Shown: piece by piece, positions 14,130-34,350 of the stretch
How the letters are laid out: the number at the start of each line of letters is the position of its first letter
Position numbering within the stretch: position 1 is the first letter of the stretch
Origin: Azadirachta indica
Taxonomy: Eukaryota > Streptophyta > Magnoliopsida > Sapindales > Meliaceae
Length of the DNA stretch: 64,000 bases
Direction: 5' to 3'
Assembly: GCA_022749755.1 (NCBI GenBank)
Contig: CM040447.1
Location: 14,414,087 to 14,478,086 of the forward strand
Translations under genes and position numbers: made by a program
Notes under the pieces: model-generated
Database searches by the model: none
Seen by the model: the letters and a program-made list of their open reading frames with translations, nothing else
What the model was told of the DNA's origin: nothing

Positions 14130-17100
14130 ATAGCTGATTAAATGACGGAGACAGAGAAAATTGCAGAGCATAGACACTACTATTAGGACCATATTTTCTT
14201 CCTATCGATCAAAACCCATGTTGTAAATTGTATTACCTTCGTTCTTTCTTCGCGTTGGGGCTGGGTAAATTATTCATTTATGTGTAATATTACTACTGTG
14301 GTTTCTCCTCTACTGTAATCTACTTCTCTATTGTTCCACTTGAATTTCGGTATTTTGTGCAAAATTAAAACTAATTCCACTCTTAAAGCAGCTATGATAT
14401 GATGTAAAGCAAAATTAAAGTTTATTCACCCCTTCAGTTCTTGTGTCAGTGCATCTAATAATTACATGGCACGTGTGATATCTAACACAATGCGGTGAAG
14501 CTAGTTAATGTCGTTCAAAATGCATAAATTCAGTTTAAAGTGATTCATTTTATCAATTTCAAAAATTTAAATGAATTAAACAAATTTATAACCCTTTTGA
14601 TTTAAATTGACACACCCGTATTTATTTAAATAAAAAATAATTGGTATTTATAAATTTAAAATATTTAGTTGCAGTTGCAGTTTCAGTTTCTCGAAGTTGA
14701 CATCCATCTCCCAATTGGATTCAACTGAATTAATTTAATTTAATTTAATTTAATTTAATGAAGAAAATGTGATTGATTGGAAGATTACATTAACTTCCAA
14801 ATGTAGTAAATACCCATTAATTATGGTTGATCATATGAAATAACTAATAAATGTAGGTGTAGATGAAGCAAATAATTGCAGTGGCTGGATTGTTGAATAC
14901 GGAAATGCATGCATCCAAATTGCTGTAACTATCTCGGGAAACACGTACTGTTTTGTCGTCTGGGAAGGGTAAGCTGTCCCGTTTCTCTCTTCCCTTCCCG
15001 TTGGGAAAGGGAAGTGTTCAACAAATTTTCGGTTGGTAATACAACCATGCAACATTGCAATTGCAAATGCAAATGCAATCTATATCTTCGATTTTATTTA
15101 ATAATTTAATTGTTTGGGCCCGCTACTCATTACTATGCACAGGCACAGCGCAACTGGCTTTGCCTGTTCTCGTAGTTGTAGTTGTCATTGTAGTTAAGGT
15201 TCTTATTCTCTTTTTCTTTTTATTTATTTATCTTCCACGTTAATTGGTTTGGTTTGGTTTGGTTGTTTACGTAAGTATTATTTTATTCGACAAACAGAAC
15301 TGTTATCTTCATAATGACCTGGTCCAGTGGACCTGATCTATTGTTGTTGATGTTCAATTTATTTCTACTTATACGAAAATCGCACACCACATACAAACAA
15401 ATGTTGATTCACCTAAGTAGATGGACGTTGCAGCTTACCGACTTACCCTTTTTTATTAATCAAAATCGTCTAGAAGCCTATAAATATATATATATATTTT
15501 TTCTTAAATTTAATTGGTTTTTTATTCAGACGAAAATTCAGAAAATATAAATCGTTTAAAAAAAATTATTATCCCATCAACAAATGATATAAACATGTAG
15601 AGTAGTTACAAGGGCACTATTTATAAATATAATTTGTAATAATGTGTATTAATTATGTTAAACTTAAAAGGAAGGCGAACTAATTGATTAACCGTTTATT
15701 ATTTTTTTCTCCTTTTTATCACAAGCTTCTTGTTTTTTTGGCAATGCTTTGCGCTAAATATTTTATGCTAGAATCGACAATATATGTATGTATGTATTTT
15801 GTGCTGTGAGATTAACGAGAATATATAAGGAGTAATTAATTAATGGGCAACGGACATAACTGCCACTCTCAACAGTTAATCCTTCCTACCTAAAAAATCT
15901 ACCTGAAAGAGAAACACCACCTGTAATTGTAAAAGACAGAAACTTTGGTTCACCAATCCTACTCATTTGAATCACAAAACTATTTTCACATCCGACAGCC
16001 CTGACTTTATTTAATCGATTCGAGAAAATACATAACTAATGGCTGTCCCCTTATTAATCAATTAAGCCGTCATTTTGGAAACATCAATTATTAATATGAA
16101 GGAAACAAAATCTAGTGGAAGGTTCGATTAACTTAATTAATTTAATCAGTATGTCATCATATAAAAATAAAAATGTGCTTGAAGGTTCCAAGACACACGA
16201 GTCTCCATTTTTTGACTAACAATAGGAATGTCGGCCATGTTTTTTTACTGCACATCAATTCTTAAAATTAATCTGGCTGCCGTTTCATTTATATATATCG
16301 AATTATATGTGTTGTTGATGGTTTAAATGAATATGCCTCGTATAAATAATAAGATGATATTTTTTTAACCAAATAGATAATTTTCATCTAAAATTTTCAG
16401 TTCTCTCTTATAAATAAAAATAATATTTTATGACATTTTATTCAAAAGTTATCAAATTTGTTCCTATAATTTAATTTGTAAAAGTAATAGATGGACTCAC
16501 AAACTTATCACTTAATCTTCCTAATTTTTTTTTTAGTGAAAATTGATGAAGTAAAAGAATTTAAAAAATTCATAATTTGCTATTATAACAAGAATATATA
16601 GTTGCTCAAATATTCTAATTAAATTTTTAAGTTTTTCTAAGAGGAGGATAAAATGACACTATTATTGTTGGACTGATTATATTTTGGTAGCTAACGAGTT
16701 GGATGGAGTACACAAAAAATTAATATAACTTGTAAACTTGTACACCTATCACGTGTGATGTGGAAATGAAATGGATCAAAATTTTATTCAGTTGATAACA
16801 AATAGAAACAAACTGTACTTGGCCATTTTCTGAAATTTAAATAAGTAATGAATGGTATCGGAAATTTAGCTGGTGGAGAACATAAAAAACAGACAACTTG
16901 CGCCCAAACAAATGGAGAGACTCATCGCCAAAAGAGCTAACGGTGCATAACCTCTATGTTAGGTTTCGTTTCGCTTTCCGATTTTATTATGTTTTGTTCT
17001 TTCTTTCTCAATGATTCACGTGATCCTGTATGTTGTTGTATCTATCAGTTCATTCAATGATTTTGCAAGGAGAAAAAAAAAAAAAGACACCGAGAAAGAG

Positions 17101-17174
17101 AAAGATTTAATTTCTTTTTTAAGGGAAATGGTTTATTACTCTATCATCTATGACCATGTGCTCTGGGAAGTTAC
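14130..17174. other. Intergenic DNA between DWF4 and SDH1
   Basis: No supported gene. Minor items are an (AATTT)n run at about 14727-14759 and a purine/pyrimidine inverted repeat GGGAAGGG/CCCTTCCC near 14962-14998. ORFs up to about 78 codons lack recognisable features. Confidence 0.55.
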
Positions 17175-17505
17175 ACGTACTAAGTCTAAATGTGGGCTCT
17201 AGTTGAACTGTTGAGAGCTACCGAACGAAATAAAAAATGGTCATAGATTTGTAGATACTTTCATCGTTTCCCTTGACTGGATTCTATGGAACCCTATCCG
17301 CTGTGAATACATCCATTTTGTCTGCTTCATACAGCCGACGTACGTACTGGATCTAAATGTGGGCTGTTGCCGAACTGTTGAGAGCGACTGAACGAAGAAA
17401 AAATGTCATAGATTTATAGGTACTCTCATCGTTCCCTCAACTAGATTCTGTGGAATGCTATCCGCTTTGAAATGTGCCCATTTGTCTGCTTCATGCAGCC
17501 GACGT
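17175..17505. repeat. 167-bp tandem duplication
   Basis: 17175-17341 and 17342-17505 align end to end (both begin ACGTACT and end with GCAGCCGACGT) at roughly 80% identity by eye. The units are not AT-rich like the surroundings and have no sustained reading frame. Confidence 0.85.
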
Positions 17506-19248
17506 TGAGTTATGAGGATCAAACGGGCAGTATCTGTAGTTTTGTTCGAATGTCAATTGCAATGGAAGAATGTGCAGACACGGCACACTCAGAAAATAAT
17601 GCTCTTATTGAATTAATTTGTTGAAGCCTGCCCTTTGTTTCTTAGTATGGGCCTGGCCGAATAAACATTTGGGGCGGAATATGAGTAAATTTATTGCCGA
17701 GTTAGACTTATCGAAGCCTGCCCATTGTTTCTTGCTTTAAATTCCACACTCTCAAGGATACGAGAAGGGCAGTTCCGTTGCATCGAGCAGCAATTCTACT
17801 GGGTCGCATGATTTTTAGGCCCATGAAATTTGGTCTAAACATTGGGCTATCTTGGCCCTATTGCAATGTCTTTTAAAAAGAGAATACGGTGCCAGCCCCC
17901 ATTATTTCTTAACAATACCAAAATGTTGAAATGAGCTCGGCTCAGCATTTAGTAACTTGTCAGAAGTGTATTTCACTTATATAAACAGCGGAATTTAAGT
18001 TTAAAAAGTAATATTTAATACTTACAACTTAATAATTATTTAATCTATTGTGCATAGAAATATGTATATATAAAATGAGTGACATTATTTTCCAACACTA
18101 TTTTGGTATTTTTGTTTCAAACCATGTGTTATTCTCGTATATTAATTAATATATTAAAATTTTGATTTTTTAAGCTAATTAAAAATAATATATCATTAGA
18201 GGTTAAAATCTAAAGACCAAATCTCGATAGAACAGACATGTATAACTCATTAACAAATTTCGAACAATTTTCTGTACCAAAATTTCGTAGACTTTTGTCT
18301 AAAAATTTGGGTTGAATGCTAAAGTGGGTAAGTGATTCCCAAAAATCTTATGCAAAACGAGAGCATGATGTTGACCCAATTTTAAATCATTTTCAGAAGC
18401 AACGTGACATGTTTGTTCACGGTTTCCCTAATCTCGAAGCCTAGAAAAATCTCACACAAGACTTCTTTGGCTGGCTAGTGTATGGAATTAAGGCCACGAT
18501 GCTTTTGTGTCAGATCCATCGTGGCCTAAATAATACCATTAACTAGCAATACCAAGGTAGCATTATAACGAAAGGCTCGTTTGGCACTGGCGTGGAATCA
18601 CTTTGCTCTTTAAAAACAACCACTTAAACTTAAAAAATTCGAAGGGTTATCAAAAAGAGGTTTTGACCGTTGATCTTGACCCATGTCTGATCGAGTAAAG
18701 TTAATAAACCCCATTATTAATCTCGCCAATTGAAATTTGCACGTTAGGTGTTAGTCCAAAATCTGCCAACAACAGTACGTACAATTTCTTATAAATGCAA
18801 AACGTGTAACTGCGATCAATAATTTACGGATGCATTCATTCATTTTTTCTTGATTATATATTGATCATATTTGTTCCTAGTTATTTGAATAAATAATTTT
18901 GTATGTTTTCAAATTTCATCTCTATTTATATTTTTTAAATTCAATCAGTCATATAGTATCTATAATTATGGATAACATTACACAACTGATGAGATAAAAT
19001 AAATCAATAAAAAACAAATTCAATATGTTGACTTTTTAAAATTTTTATTTGTTTTATTTGTCTTATTTCTCATTGTTTTAAAATATGGTAAGCGATAAAA
19101 AAAACTTTTAATTTGTATTTGAAAAATATATTTAGTATATTTTTAAAATCTAAATTATATTATTTGTACTATTTTTTTTAGTGTTACAACTTTATATTAT
19201 TTACGAGTTTACTTGTATACAATTAATTAGGACATTACTAGAAAGTTA
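17506..19248. other. Intergenic DNA with small repeats
   Basis: No supported gene. A 21-bp near-identical direct repeat (GAAGCCTGCCC...TTTGTTTCTT) lies at about 17625 and 17714. A short hairpin with 11-bp perfect arms lies at 18491-18501/18517-18527 (AGGCCACGATG). Confidence 0.5.
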
Positions 19249-19840
19249 GAGACAACTTTTATAGTGCATTCAGCACTCAAATAATCTACCCTCATTAGAG
19301 AGGAAAGTTACTCAAAAATTTTTGGATATATTTTTATAGCGCATCCATCACTAAAAATTTTTAAATACTTTTATATTGTATTCAGCATTCAAATAATCTA
19401 CCTCATTAGAGAAGAAAATCTACCCAAAAATTTATGGGTATACTTTAATAGCGCATCTAACATTAAAAATTTTTAGGTACTTTTATATTGCATCTATTAC
19501 TCGTATAATTTACCTCATGAGAGAGGAAAATCTATCCAAAAATTCTTTAGTATACTTCTATAGCACATTCATCACTAAAAGCATTCAAATAATCTATTTC
19601 ATTAGAGAGAAAAATCTACCTAAAAATTTTTAGGTATATTTTTATAGTGCATTCAGCACTAAAAATTTTTAAGTACTTTTATGTCATATTTATCACTCAA
19701 ATAATCTACTTCATTAAAGAGGCAAATTTACTCAGAAATTTTTGACTATATTTTTATAGCACATCCAACACTAAAAAATTTTAGATATACTTTTATAACG
19801 CGTTTAGTACTAAGATAATCTATCGTCGTTAGAGAGAGAA
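19249..19840. repeat. Degenerate ~110-bp tandem array
   Basis: Successive units contain a segment like AAATAATCTACCTCATTAGAG followed by AAAAATTTTTGG-TATA and TTTTATAGCGCATCCA. Unit starts are near 19275, 19385, 19498, 19583, 19695 and 19810, and each unit seems to contain two related half-units. Copies are strongly diverged. A further partial array lies at about 20066-20250. Confidence 0.75.
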
Positions 19841-19862
19841 AACGAGAAAAAATCTATCTGAT

Positions 19863-20491
19863 CTATTATTCGTATTATTCATGTTTAGAAAATAATAAAA
19901 TATATGTTATGTTACTTAATGTTCATTTTTTTCCCTACTTTTTATAGTTAACACTTTTTAAAATAAGAAAATTCTATTTAAATCCTAAAATAAATGTCCT
20001 CTGAAAAACTTTCAATGTTTAATAAACCGTTTTGCATGTCAATATTTCGTATCCTTATTAATAAAAAGTTATTATACCTCGTTAAAGAGAAAAATTTACC
20101 TAAAAATTTATAGGCATGCTTTTATAATATATCCAACACTAAAAATTTTTAAATATTTTTATATCGTATTCGGCACTTAAATAATCTATCTTATTAGAGA
20201 AAAAAATTTACTCAAAAATTTTTTAGTTACTCTTATTAGAGAAAGAAATTTGCTGGCTTAAAAAATCTATCTGACCATCAGGCCAATGGTCTGATGGCTC
20301 TATTATTTGTATTATTCATGTCTAGAAAATAATAAAATATATGTTACGTTACTGAATGTTCATTTTTTTCCGTAATTTTTATAGTTAACACGTTTTAAAA
20401 TAAGAAAATTCTATTTAAATCGTAAAATAAATGTCCTCTGAAAAGCTTCAAATGTTTAATAAACCGTTTTCCATGTCAATAATTCGTATCC
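19863..20491. repeat. 437-bp-offset direct duplication before SDH1
   Basis: 19863-20055 and 20300-20491 are about 190-bp copies with roughly 93% identity by eye (both contain the ATAAAATATATGTTA segment and ATAAATGTCCTCTGAAAA). Between them lies a second stretch of the ~110-bp array, so array plus flank were duplicated together. The second copy ends 392 bp before the SDH1 start codon. Confidence 0.85.
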
Positions 20492-20882
20492 TTTCACGTC
20501 TTTCGATGGTTTTGACCTCAACTAGTGAGTAATAGTATGACGCAAAGGGATTCTTTTTAGTTTTTACTAGCAATGAACTAACATAACAAATTAACAATTT
20601 CGCAAACTCACCCTCATTCGAAATTACCAATTTCTCTTTCCTCAAAATATAAAGCAAATCATTACAGCTGTTTTAATCTCGGTGGCATTGCAGTAATTAA
20701 CTTCCAACACAAGGGTGATCTCAACAAAATTGCGAGTCACATGCATCCTCATTTTAGCTTAAGCTAAACCCCGGTTTCTTTTTTAACCAGGCTCTTCCCA
20801 CTTCGCCTCTCCATCTTAGCCTCTGCGAGACTGCGATCTATCGACTATTCAGAGTTTGCCGGTAAGAAACATATAGACGGAG

Positions 20883-27287
<6,405 letters not shown>

Positions 27288-28801
27288 TCCATTTGCTCTA
27301 TTCAGAATAAGAAAAACTGAAGATGGAAAGCAAGATGCAATGAACTGTTGTAATTATAGCATTTTGGCAAATAATTATTGCATTCATCATAACTGAAGTT
27401 CTATGATTGAAAGGTTCTACAGATTACAAGCAGAGTTTGAATTTTGTATTTGCTAAAGTGATTAATAAGCTCTGTGATTGCTTGACAGTTGGACAGGTGT
27501 TTAAATTCGCTAATTTCAGATTAGTCATTGTTAATTTAATTGGGGCCTGCCTGCGGGGGCAATGCAATTTATGCTCGTTGTTTATTACTTCATTTATTTG
27601 TTTTTGTTTGAACAAGATTCCTATCACAGGATACAAGAAACGTTTTCTCGTGGCTTCTGAGCCTCATAAATTATGATTGTGTCCTGTGGAAGTCTTTTTG
27701 TTCTTGACAGTGGTGTTTAGGAACTGTCAACATTACTCTGTTAAAAGATAAGATACTTTTTAACTTTCGAAGAACTATTCTCCGACCCTAAAGCAGACCA
27801 TCTCCTTGGTTTAAATGAAAGTAGTTTCTGTGGTGTGAACAGCATTTGGCCGGTAAAAGAGGATGTGAGCTGTATCGGAGATTCAGCAGTTACACACTGT
27901 TAGAACTTAGAATGGTATTCTGAGGAAGCGGAGCCATATATTTTTTTTGCTCCTTTAAAACGGAGAAAAAAAAAAAAGAAAGAAAGAGAAAATGAATCAG
28001 GGCATTTCTACGTTCTGGGAAATGGATATCTCTCGAATTTGGTTCGACAGATCATTCAAGCTTCAAAGAAAAAATGAAATCCTATTCCATTCCACTCCAC
28101 TGGTTCTGCATTATCGGAGAATGGTCACCACTCACCAAGCACCTTGCTTGGTTGAGACACAGGCGTGGATTGGAACAGAACTTCACCGTGTGAGGTTGAA
28201 ACATTCATTCATGGTTAGAAAGAGAAAGAAGCGTGCATGTTCTGGGGCTTCTCTTCCGCCGTGTGACTTCGAGTTTTCTAAAACTAAAATTAGTACAAAT
28301 TTTGACGCTATTATGATTTACTAATTATATGATGGGCAATTAGATTAACCATGTAGACCAAGTGGGTCTTTCGAATATTTTATAATTATTCAAAAGTTAA
28401 ATTGTTTTTAATCATGATTGTGATCACTATCGAGTATTTCAACGAAATATGAGCAATCTATAAAGAAAAAAAAAATGGAAATAATGAGTAGTTTATTTGA
28501 TTTAGTCAATACAGTGTCTTCCACTACACAAAATCCAATGAACAACATTCATTTAAACCCACCAAAGTCGCTGTTGTTTGCCAGTAGTCTACTTTCTACT
28601 CGTAATTTCTCCAAAAGCAATCTTCTGCTTAATTGCAAGTTTGACTGAAAAAATAAATCCAACTCCTCCTTTAATTTTAAGCACTTTCATTCAGGGCTTC
28701 AATCCATTGTATTATGACAAAAAATAAAGAACCCACCATCCATTGTTAAGAAATTCGAGATCATTTTTTGGTGCCATGCAAAAATTGGATATATTCTGTT
28801 T

Positions 28802-28841
28802 CACGTGTGTGTGTGTGTGTGTGTGTATACACACACACGTA
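28802..28841. repeat. (GT)n-(AC)n palindromic microsatellite
   Basis: ACGTGTGTGTGTG... runs into TATACACACACACGT, so the outer 13 bases are reverse complements. It can form a hairpin or cruciform and, as alternating purine-pyrimidine, Z-DNA. No gene association seen. Confidence 0.85.
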
Positions 28842-29360
28842 AGCACACTACCACCCATCTTAAACAACTTACTACCACATAGACTAATATTTTCGATTAG
28901 TGACTAGGACATAAATTCACCTAATAAAATGTAAATAATATCAAAATCAATCATTTTTTTAATATTTAAAAATCAATGAATATATTTCGTCATTCTTTGA
29001 AGAGCAACGACAGCATTAGCATGTGGAAGGTAAAGCATACCATAAAAAGGGACGATGCCCTATAACTGGCCGGATGGAAAGAAAGAACAGTTGCTTCCCA
29101 CATTGCAAATATGGGAGAATCTAATTTCGTATTGATGTTTTGAGAAGTTGAGGTTCTAATCTATTGTGAACGTGAATATAAATGAAAAAGGTAGAATTAA
29201 TATGCATTTATCAGTCCGCAACTCCTCTACATATATGTCTTCCTTTAAGAAATAATTAAAGTGATTTTTATTTATTTTATAATATTCATTTAAACTACTT
29301 AAAGTTGATTACTTATTAGTCCGAGAGGGTCAGTACATGGAAAACAACGTTTAGAAAATG

Positions 29361-29362
<2 letters not shown>

Positions 29363-29392
<30 letters not shown>
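29363..29392. repeat. (TTA)n microsatellite
   Basis: About ten TTA repeats, about 300 bp before the retroelement. Confidence 0.9.
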
Positions 29393-29395
<3 letters not shown>

Positions 29396-29692
29396 ATGGC
29401 AGTAGCTGTTGCCCAAAGTAACTGTGATAGAGATTAATTTCCTGTGGACAAAGTAGTCCAAATTAGAAGTCTGTCAGCATCACAATCGGTGCAAATATAA
29501 ATTATAATAGCTTGAACAAACAAATCTCTTAAATTAAATGTTGAAACGAACTGATTAATAGATGTCACTGTTTTTACATATAATTTCATAATAATAATGC
29601 AAGAATTAGCTCTCCCCATCATTCTTCATTTCTCCATCAACAACGTCATAATTTTAGTGACAAAGATTTTTTAATATATATATATATATAGT

Positions 29693-31063
29693 TAATACAC
29701 AAAAATTTATCATGACCTAAAACCAAGCTCAAAGTCAAAACTACATTATTTCATCTGGTAATGTATATAAAAGCACAAGTAAATCAAGCTACTTCTTTAA
29801 GACACAAATTATGGGTCATAGTGTAGAAATTAAAGTAGTTCAAAGTCTGGTCTAAATCAATATAATGTCTTAAGCATATCGTACTTGAAAGGTATTTAAA
29901 CTTAAAAAATTTATTATATGATTATGCTAATGTATAAAAAAAATATAAAAAACCAAAAAGACTTCTCTTTTAAAACCTAAGACTCTTAGAGCCCTTTTGG
30001 ACCCAAAACTTTATTTTAATTAATTTAGCATAAATAACATAAGTATTTTATTCTAATTATAATTAATTAAAAAAGAGATTTATTACAAATACGAATTTTC
30101 AAATTCCTCTTTTAGTTAAAATTAGTTAAGATAAGTATTTTATTTTTATTAAAAATAATTAGAATGAATGTTTTATTACAAATATAGATCTTTGGACACC
30201 TCTTTTAAATGAAATGAAATTATATTAATTTAAATCTTAAACAAAGTTTTGTCTTAAGGGAGTTTAAGTTGCATCAAAATAGGATTACATGAGATAGTCT
30301 TATTTTATTACAACTTCACATAATACATTATATAAGCCCATGATTTCATATCAAAAGGGAGAGAATCCAATACTCTAATAAGCGTCACCGAGGCCAGCCT
30401 TTCATCAAGTGCAGAATCATGTCTTTAAAGAGCGCCCTTCCCTTCGCGGCAACACTCGTGATATTTGGCTTACCTTTTCAACAATTGCTTGACACCCTTT
30501 TCAACTTAAAACACAATCCTATTATCCTATTATCTCTCTTGCATTAGTGGGTTGTTACATTGATTACTTTAGTCACTAGAATTACCCCATTTGTAACCTT
30601 AGTTCGTCAACACAATTGATCATATTGAATACCGTCTCGAGCGGGTCTTTTCATTATTGACTTGATTCCTTTGTAGTCGCGATTTGCCAATAACCCATTG
30701 TGTTTCTTTGCATTCGTACTGGAACTAACTCGCTCCTATATACCGTGGACTCATAATTTGTGTCGTACTTTTTTGAAGTATTTTTTAGGTACACAAGCGG
30801 CAACAGGTGGCAGTAGCAGATATTTTCATTCAACTCCAAGCCAGTCTCCTAAGGTTACAACATTACGACCTTCGAACTATAAAGTGTGATCCAAGAGACA
30901 TGGTAGGCCTTACTCTTTGCAACTCAAAAATGAAATATGAAAGTTCAATTTGGATCCAGAGGTCTAGTGTTATTGAAGTCTACCAAAAGTGACAACAGGC
31001 CTACATTAGCGACCAACCAATCACGATTTGACACGTGGATCAGGTAAATTTTTCCCACAAACA
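29693..31063 (+). repeat. 5' LTR
   Basis: 1371 bp from TAATACAC (original TG mutated to TA) to CACAAACA. It aligns along its length to 42919-44708. TATATAAG at 30329-30336 is the likely promoter. About 80 bp near 29870-29960 has no counterpart in the 3' LTR. Confidence 0.85.
30329..30336 (+). promoter_or_regulatory. LTR TATA box
   Basis: TATATAAG in the 5' LTR, present at the homologous points 43479-43486 and 43968-43975 of the 3' LTR. Confidence 0.5.
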
Positions 31064-31086
31064 TTTTAGGCGACTTCATTGGAGAG
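31064..31086 (+). other. Primer-binding-site region
   Basis: TTTTAGGCGACTTCATTGGAG follows the 5' LTR directly. Similar T-run plus GGCGACTC-type sequences stand at this point in many plant gypsy elements. The tRNA primer cannot be named. Confidence 0.45.
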
Positions 31087-31108
31087 TTTGGCTAGGATCT
31101 TATAAGAT

Positions 31109-32402
31109 ATGGCAACCATGAGGAGTAATAAACAAAACAATAGAGATAATCATCCTAAATCTTCTATGCAAAAGACAATACCTTCAGCGCCCATTGATAA
31201 CACCCAAGAACCACAGGGTAACCATCAAAATATCAGTCACGTTAATGCTATGTTAATCATACAGATGATGCACGATATACGAAGAGAGATGGGAGACCTT
31301 TGTACAGTGATAGCAATAGGGCCTCCTAATCCTCCTTCTTAATCAGTGGCTGAGAACCAAACAGCACTTGAAGGGATTGCACCAGTGGCTTCCGTGAATC
31401 AACCGTTGCGTGAGACTTAGTTGCCCTTGACATGCGAAGATTTGATGTCCTTTGTCAGACAATGCATGTAGAACTCTGTCATGTTGGAGATAGAGTACAT
31501 GCCATTTCCCTCCTATTTAAAGGAAATCATGCAGAAACCATACCCAGAGGTATACGAGACACCAAAGTTTATATTCTTTAATGGAAAGGAAAGAAACCCT
31601 AAAGAGCACATCACACGGTTTATAGATGCGCTTGTGGTACATGTTCACAATGAGGAACTATGATTAAGAGAGTTCTCTAAATCGCTAATAGGTTGAGCAT
31701 ATTCTTGGTATACTACTTAGACGCCAGGATTGATACGTTTATGGCAGGATTTGGCTACAAAATTTTGCCCAAATCCCGCCAGAAATATTTCCAAAGTGAA
31801 GAACGAGTAACATTACTTCAGCTTTACACCACCAAATAACGATAATCAAAACCTCTTATGGACTTCATGAATCGGTTCCGTAACTTCATGCTGGAATGTC
31901 ACGAGCCAAAAAAAAAAAAGGAGATCATGGAAATATGTGTGAACAATATGCTGTCTAAGTACCAAGTTTATCTCGAGAACCTTAACCTAGGGATGTTTAG
32001 TCAGCTTATGGAGGCAACAAGAAAGACATCTCTTTTAGTGAAACCGCTACGACTAGAAAACCGAAGAAAAAGATGCCGCACATGATATACACTGAGAAGC
32101 GGGAAGTTTCTCACAATCCAAATAAGGGCAAACTGTATGGGAAGCAACCTCGAAGAGGACTTCCACCTGAACGACCTATCTGTTACAACAACGTCAAACT
32201 TAAGGAGATTATAGATAGATGGACCGAAGATGGTATATTCAGGCCCTCTTTTTTTTGGAAGGAGGCCTCAAAGAAAAACCAAAGCAATCCTAGATTTTGC
32301 CACTATTATTTGCTGATAGGTCACAGCACGAGGGAATACAGGTACATCCAAAACCTTCTACACGTAAAGATCGCAAAAGACGTGCTAGTTTTACCTCTCT
32401 AA
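31109..32402 (+). pseudogene. gag remnant of the retroelement
   Basis: Starts at ATG 31109 (MATMRSNKQNN), the first long frame after the LTR. Recognisable Retrotrans_gag-like segments occur in pieces: one with FNGKERNPKEHITRF (about 31565-31625), one around tgg-cag-gat (about 31740), and one with NNMLSKYQVYLENL (about 31940-31985). Several stop codons and frame changes separate them, so no full capsid protein can be made. A family assignment below gypsy is not possible from gag alone. Confidence 0.7.
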
Positions 32403-32811
32403 AGACAGGATGTGTACACCAATCCACTGCCATGTCACAACAAAGTGACCATTGCGTCAATGGTCGAGAACACCTTATGTACCAAAGATGATGAGGTAAC
32501 CGGAGTTGCCACCAAATTACTTAAGATTTTGTAAGAGAGGAATAGAAAGAATACCAAACGATAATGATAAAAGCACTCTAGCAAAAACCCTAAATTCAGG
32601 TCCTTTTTTTACCAACTAAACTATAGACCTAACGTGTCGCAACAAAGGCACTCATCAAAATCTCCGCACAATATAGCCCTAAGCATTATGTTATAGAATC
32701 ATGTGTTAACTAAGCCTATTTAGAGATGACCAATGCCATTATTTTCTCCAACGAGGATCTAGTGGAAGAGGAGCTAAATTCCCATAAACCTTTCACTTGG
32801 TAGCCGAAATC

Positions 32812-32946
32812 AACGAAGTTCCTATAAAGAGAACGTTAGTGGATACATGGTCTTTAATCAATATAATTCCATTGACAGTTTTAAAGATAGTCAAGATTCC
32901 TTTTGACCAGGTCACAAGAACGAGGCACTTCCGAATTTTCAGAAGG
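32812..32946 (+). pseudogene. Retroviral-type aspartic protease remnant
   Basis: A continuous stretch contains the pattern KRTLVDT followed by INIIPLTVLK, matching the protease core of plant gypsy polyproteins. The catalytic D-T-G is altered: the glycine position (32848-32850) reads TGG, tryptophan. A stop codon follows shortly. Inactive on both counts. Confidence 0.65.
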
Positions 32947-33699
32947 TAGCATTCGACTAGACTTTAAAGTCAGACCATTACACGCCACCATTCTATTTTA
33001 TGTCTCAGTGCATTAAAGACCGTGGCTCAACAAGCACCAACTTGTGGATTTTACATGTCAGCAGTGCAATAAAGGAGATTAAGGTACAACCCTAAAAGAT
33101 TTCCGCCACCACATCTTTTAATCATGTAACAACTTACCTTATAAAAGCTCGATGGAGATTTCATGCCAGAAGTCAATGGAGTGCAAGGGATATCTTTGCC
33201 TAACCAAGGCGCGATGAATAGTATGAAAAGTGAAATGCCGAATAAACGAAAGAGACCCTCGTAAGGTCATCTCAAGGCAACAATTGATGTTTACACACGA
33301 GAAGAAGTGAATGGCCATATTATATACCGCTTATGATGGTTTACGAGACTCGACTATTATAATGACAGAGGCCCCAAACTAATTGAGAGGAGTAATCCAA
33401 TTTGCGCTAGCACCGAAACAAAAATGATGAGGATACAGAAGCACAAAACCATGACAAGATATCTCAAGCACCCAAGTGTATGTAGGGTAGGTCCACTGTA
33501 ATAGATAAAGAATTGTAAGAGGTTGACCTGAGTGCAGATCCAAACATTTAAAAGAAAGTCTCCATAAGTGCAAAATCAGCGACTAGCTAGAAAGAGTAAC
33601 TTATAACACTGTTGAAGAAATATCAAAATACTTTCGCCTATATAATGTTATGCCTGGACTAGATTCTAAAATAATTTGCCATGCTAGAAACCTCCAGCT

Positions 33700-34350
33700 A
33701 AGATCAAAACCTGTCAAGCAATAGCGAAGGAATTTCTACCTAGAAATAGCGGAGAAGATCAAAAAGAGGAAGTTCATAAGCTAATAAACACAAATTTTAT
33801 CAAGCCTATCAAGCATTCAACTTGGCTAGCTAATATAGTCCCTGTAAAGAAGAAGAATGGTTAGATTTGATTTGTGTGGACTTTCGTGATTTGAACAATG
33901 CATATACCCTAAAGACAATTTCCCACTACCAAACATGGACATATACATAGACTCTACTACAGGGCAAAAAAAGTTTTCATTTATGTATGGTTTCAGCAAA
34001 TGCAATTAGATCAAGATGGTGCCAAGGATGTTGAGAAGATTGCATTTAGAATACTTGTAGGCAACTTTTATTACACCATAATGCCTTTCAAACTTAAAAT
34101 TACAGGCGCAACATATCGAAGGCCATGACAACAATATTTCATGACATGATAGGTAGAGAAGTTGAGGATTATGTAGATGATCTAGTAGTAAAATCTGTCA
34201 CCTGAGACGCATATCTTCAAAACCTTGAAAAAGTCTTCATGAGATGTCAAGCATACAACCTCAAGATAAACCCAAAGAAATAAGCCTTTGGAGTTTTAGC
34301 AGGTAAGTTTTTCAGGTTTTCAGTACATTAGAGAGTTATCAACGTCGACC
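33700..34350 (+). pseudogene. Reverse transcriptase remnant
   Basis: The RT opening KKKNG (about 33850) and the catalytic motif DYVDDLVVKS (about 34167-34196) are readable. Between them at least five stops and frame changes occur. YVDD identifies an LTR-element RT. Followed directly by the connection and RNase H part. Confidence 0.8.

Larger units (their letters stand above)
27288..29692. other. SDH1 3' region and intergenic DNA
   Basis: The first few hundred bases are probably the SDH1 3' UTR. An ATG-started frame of 110 codons at 27992-28324 has no recognisable domain and I do not call it a gene. A (GT)n/(CA)n palindrome lies at 28802-28841, a (TTA)n run at 29363-29392, and a (TA)n run touches the retroelement at 29671-29690. 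Confidence 0.5.

Noticed and set aside
27992..28324. 110-aa ORF after SDH1
   Set aside because: ATG-started and fairly long, but no known motif, no splice partners and no homologue recalled; length is compatible with chance in 64 kb.
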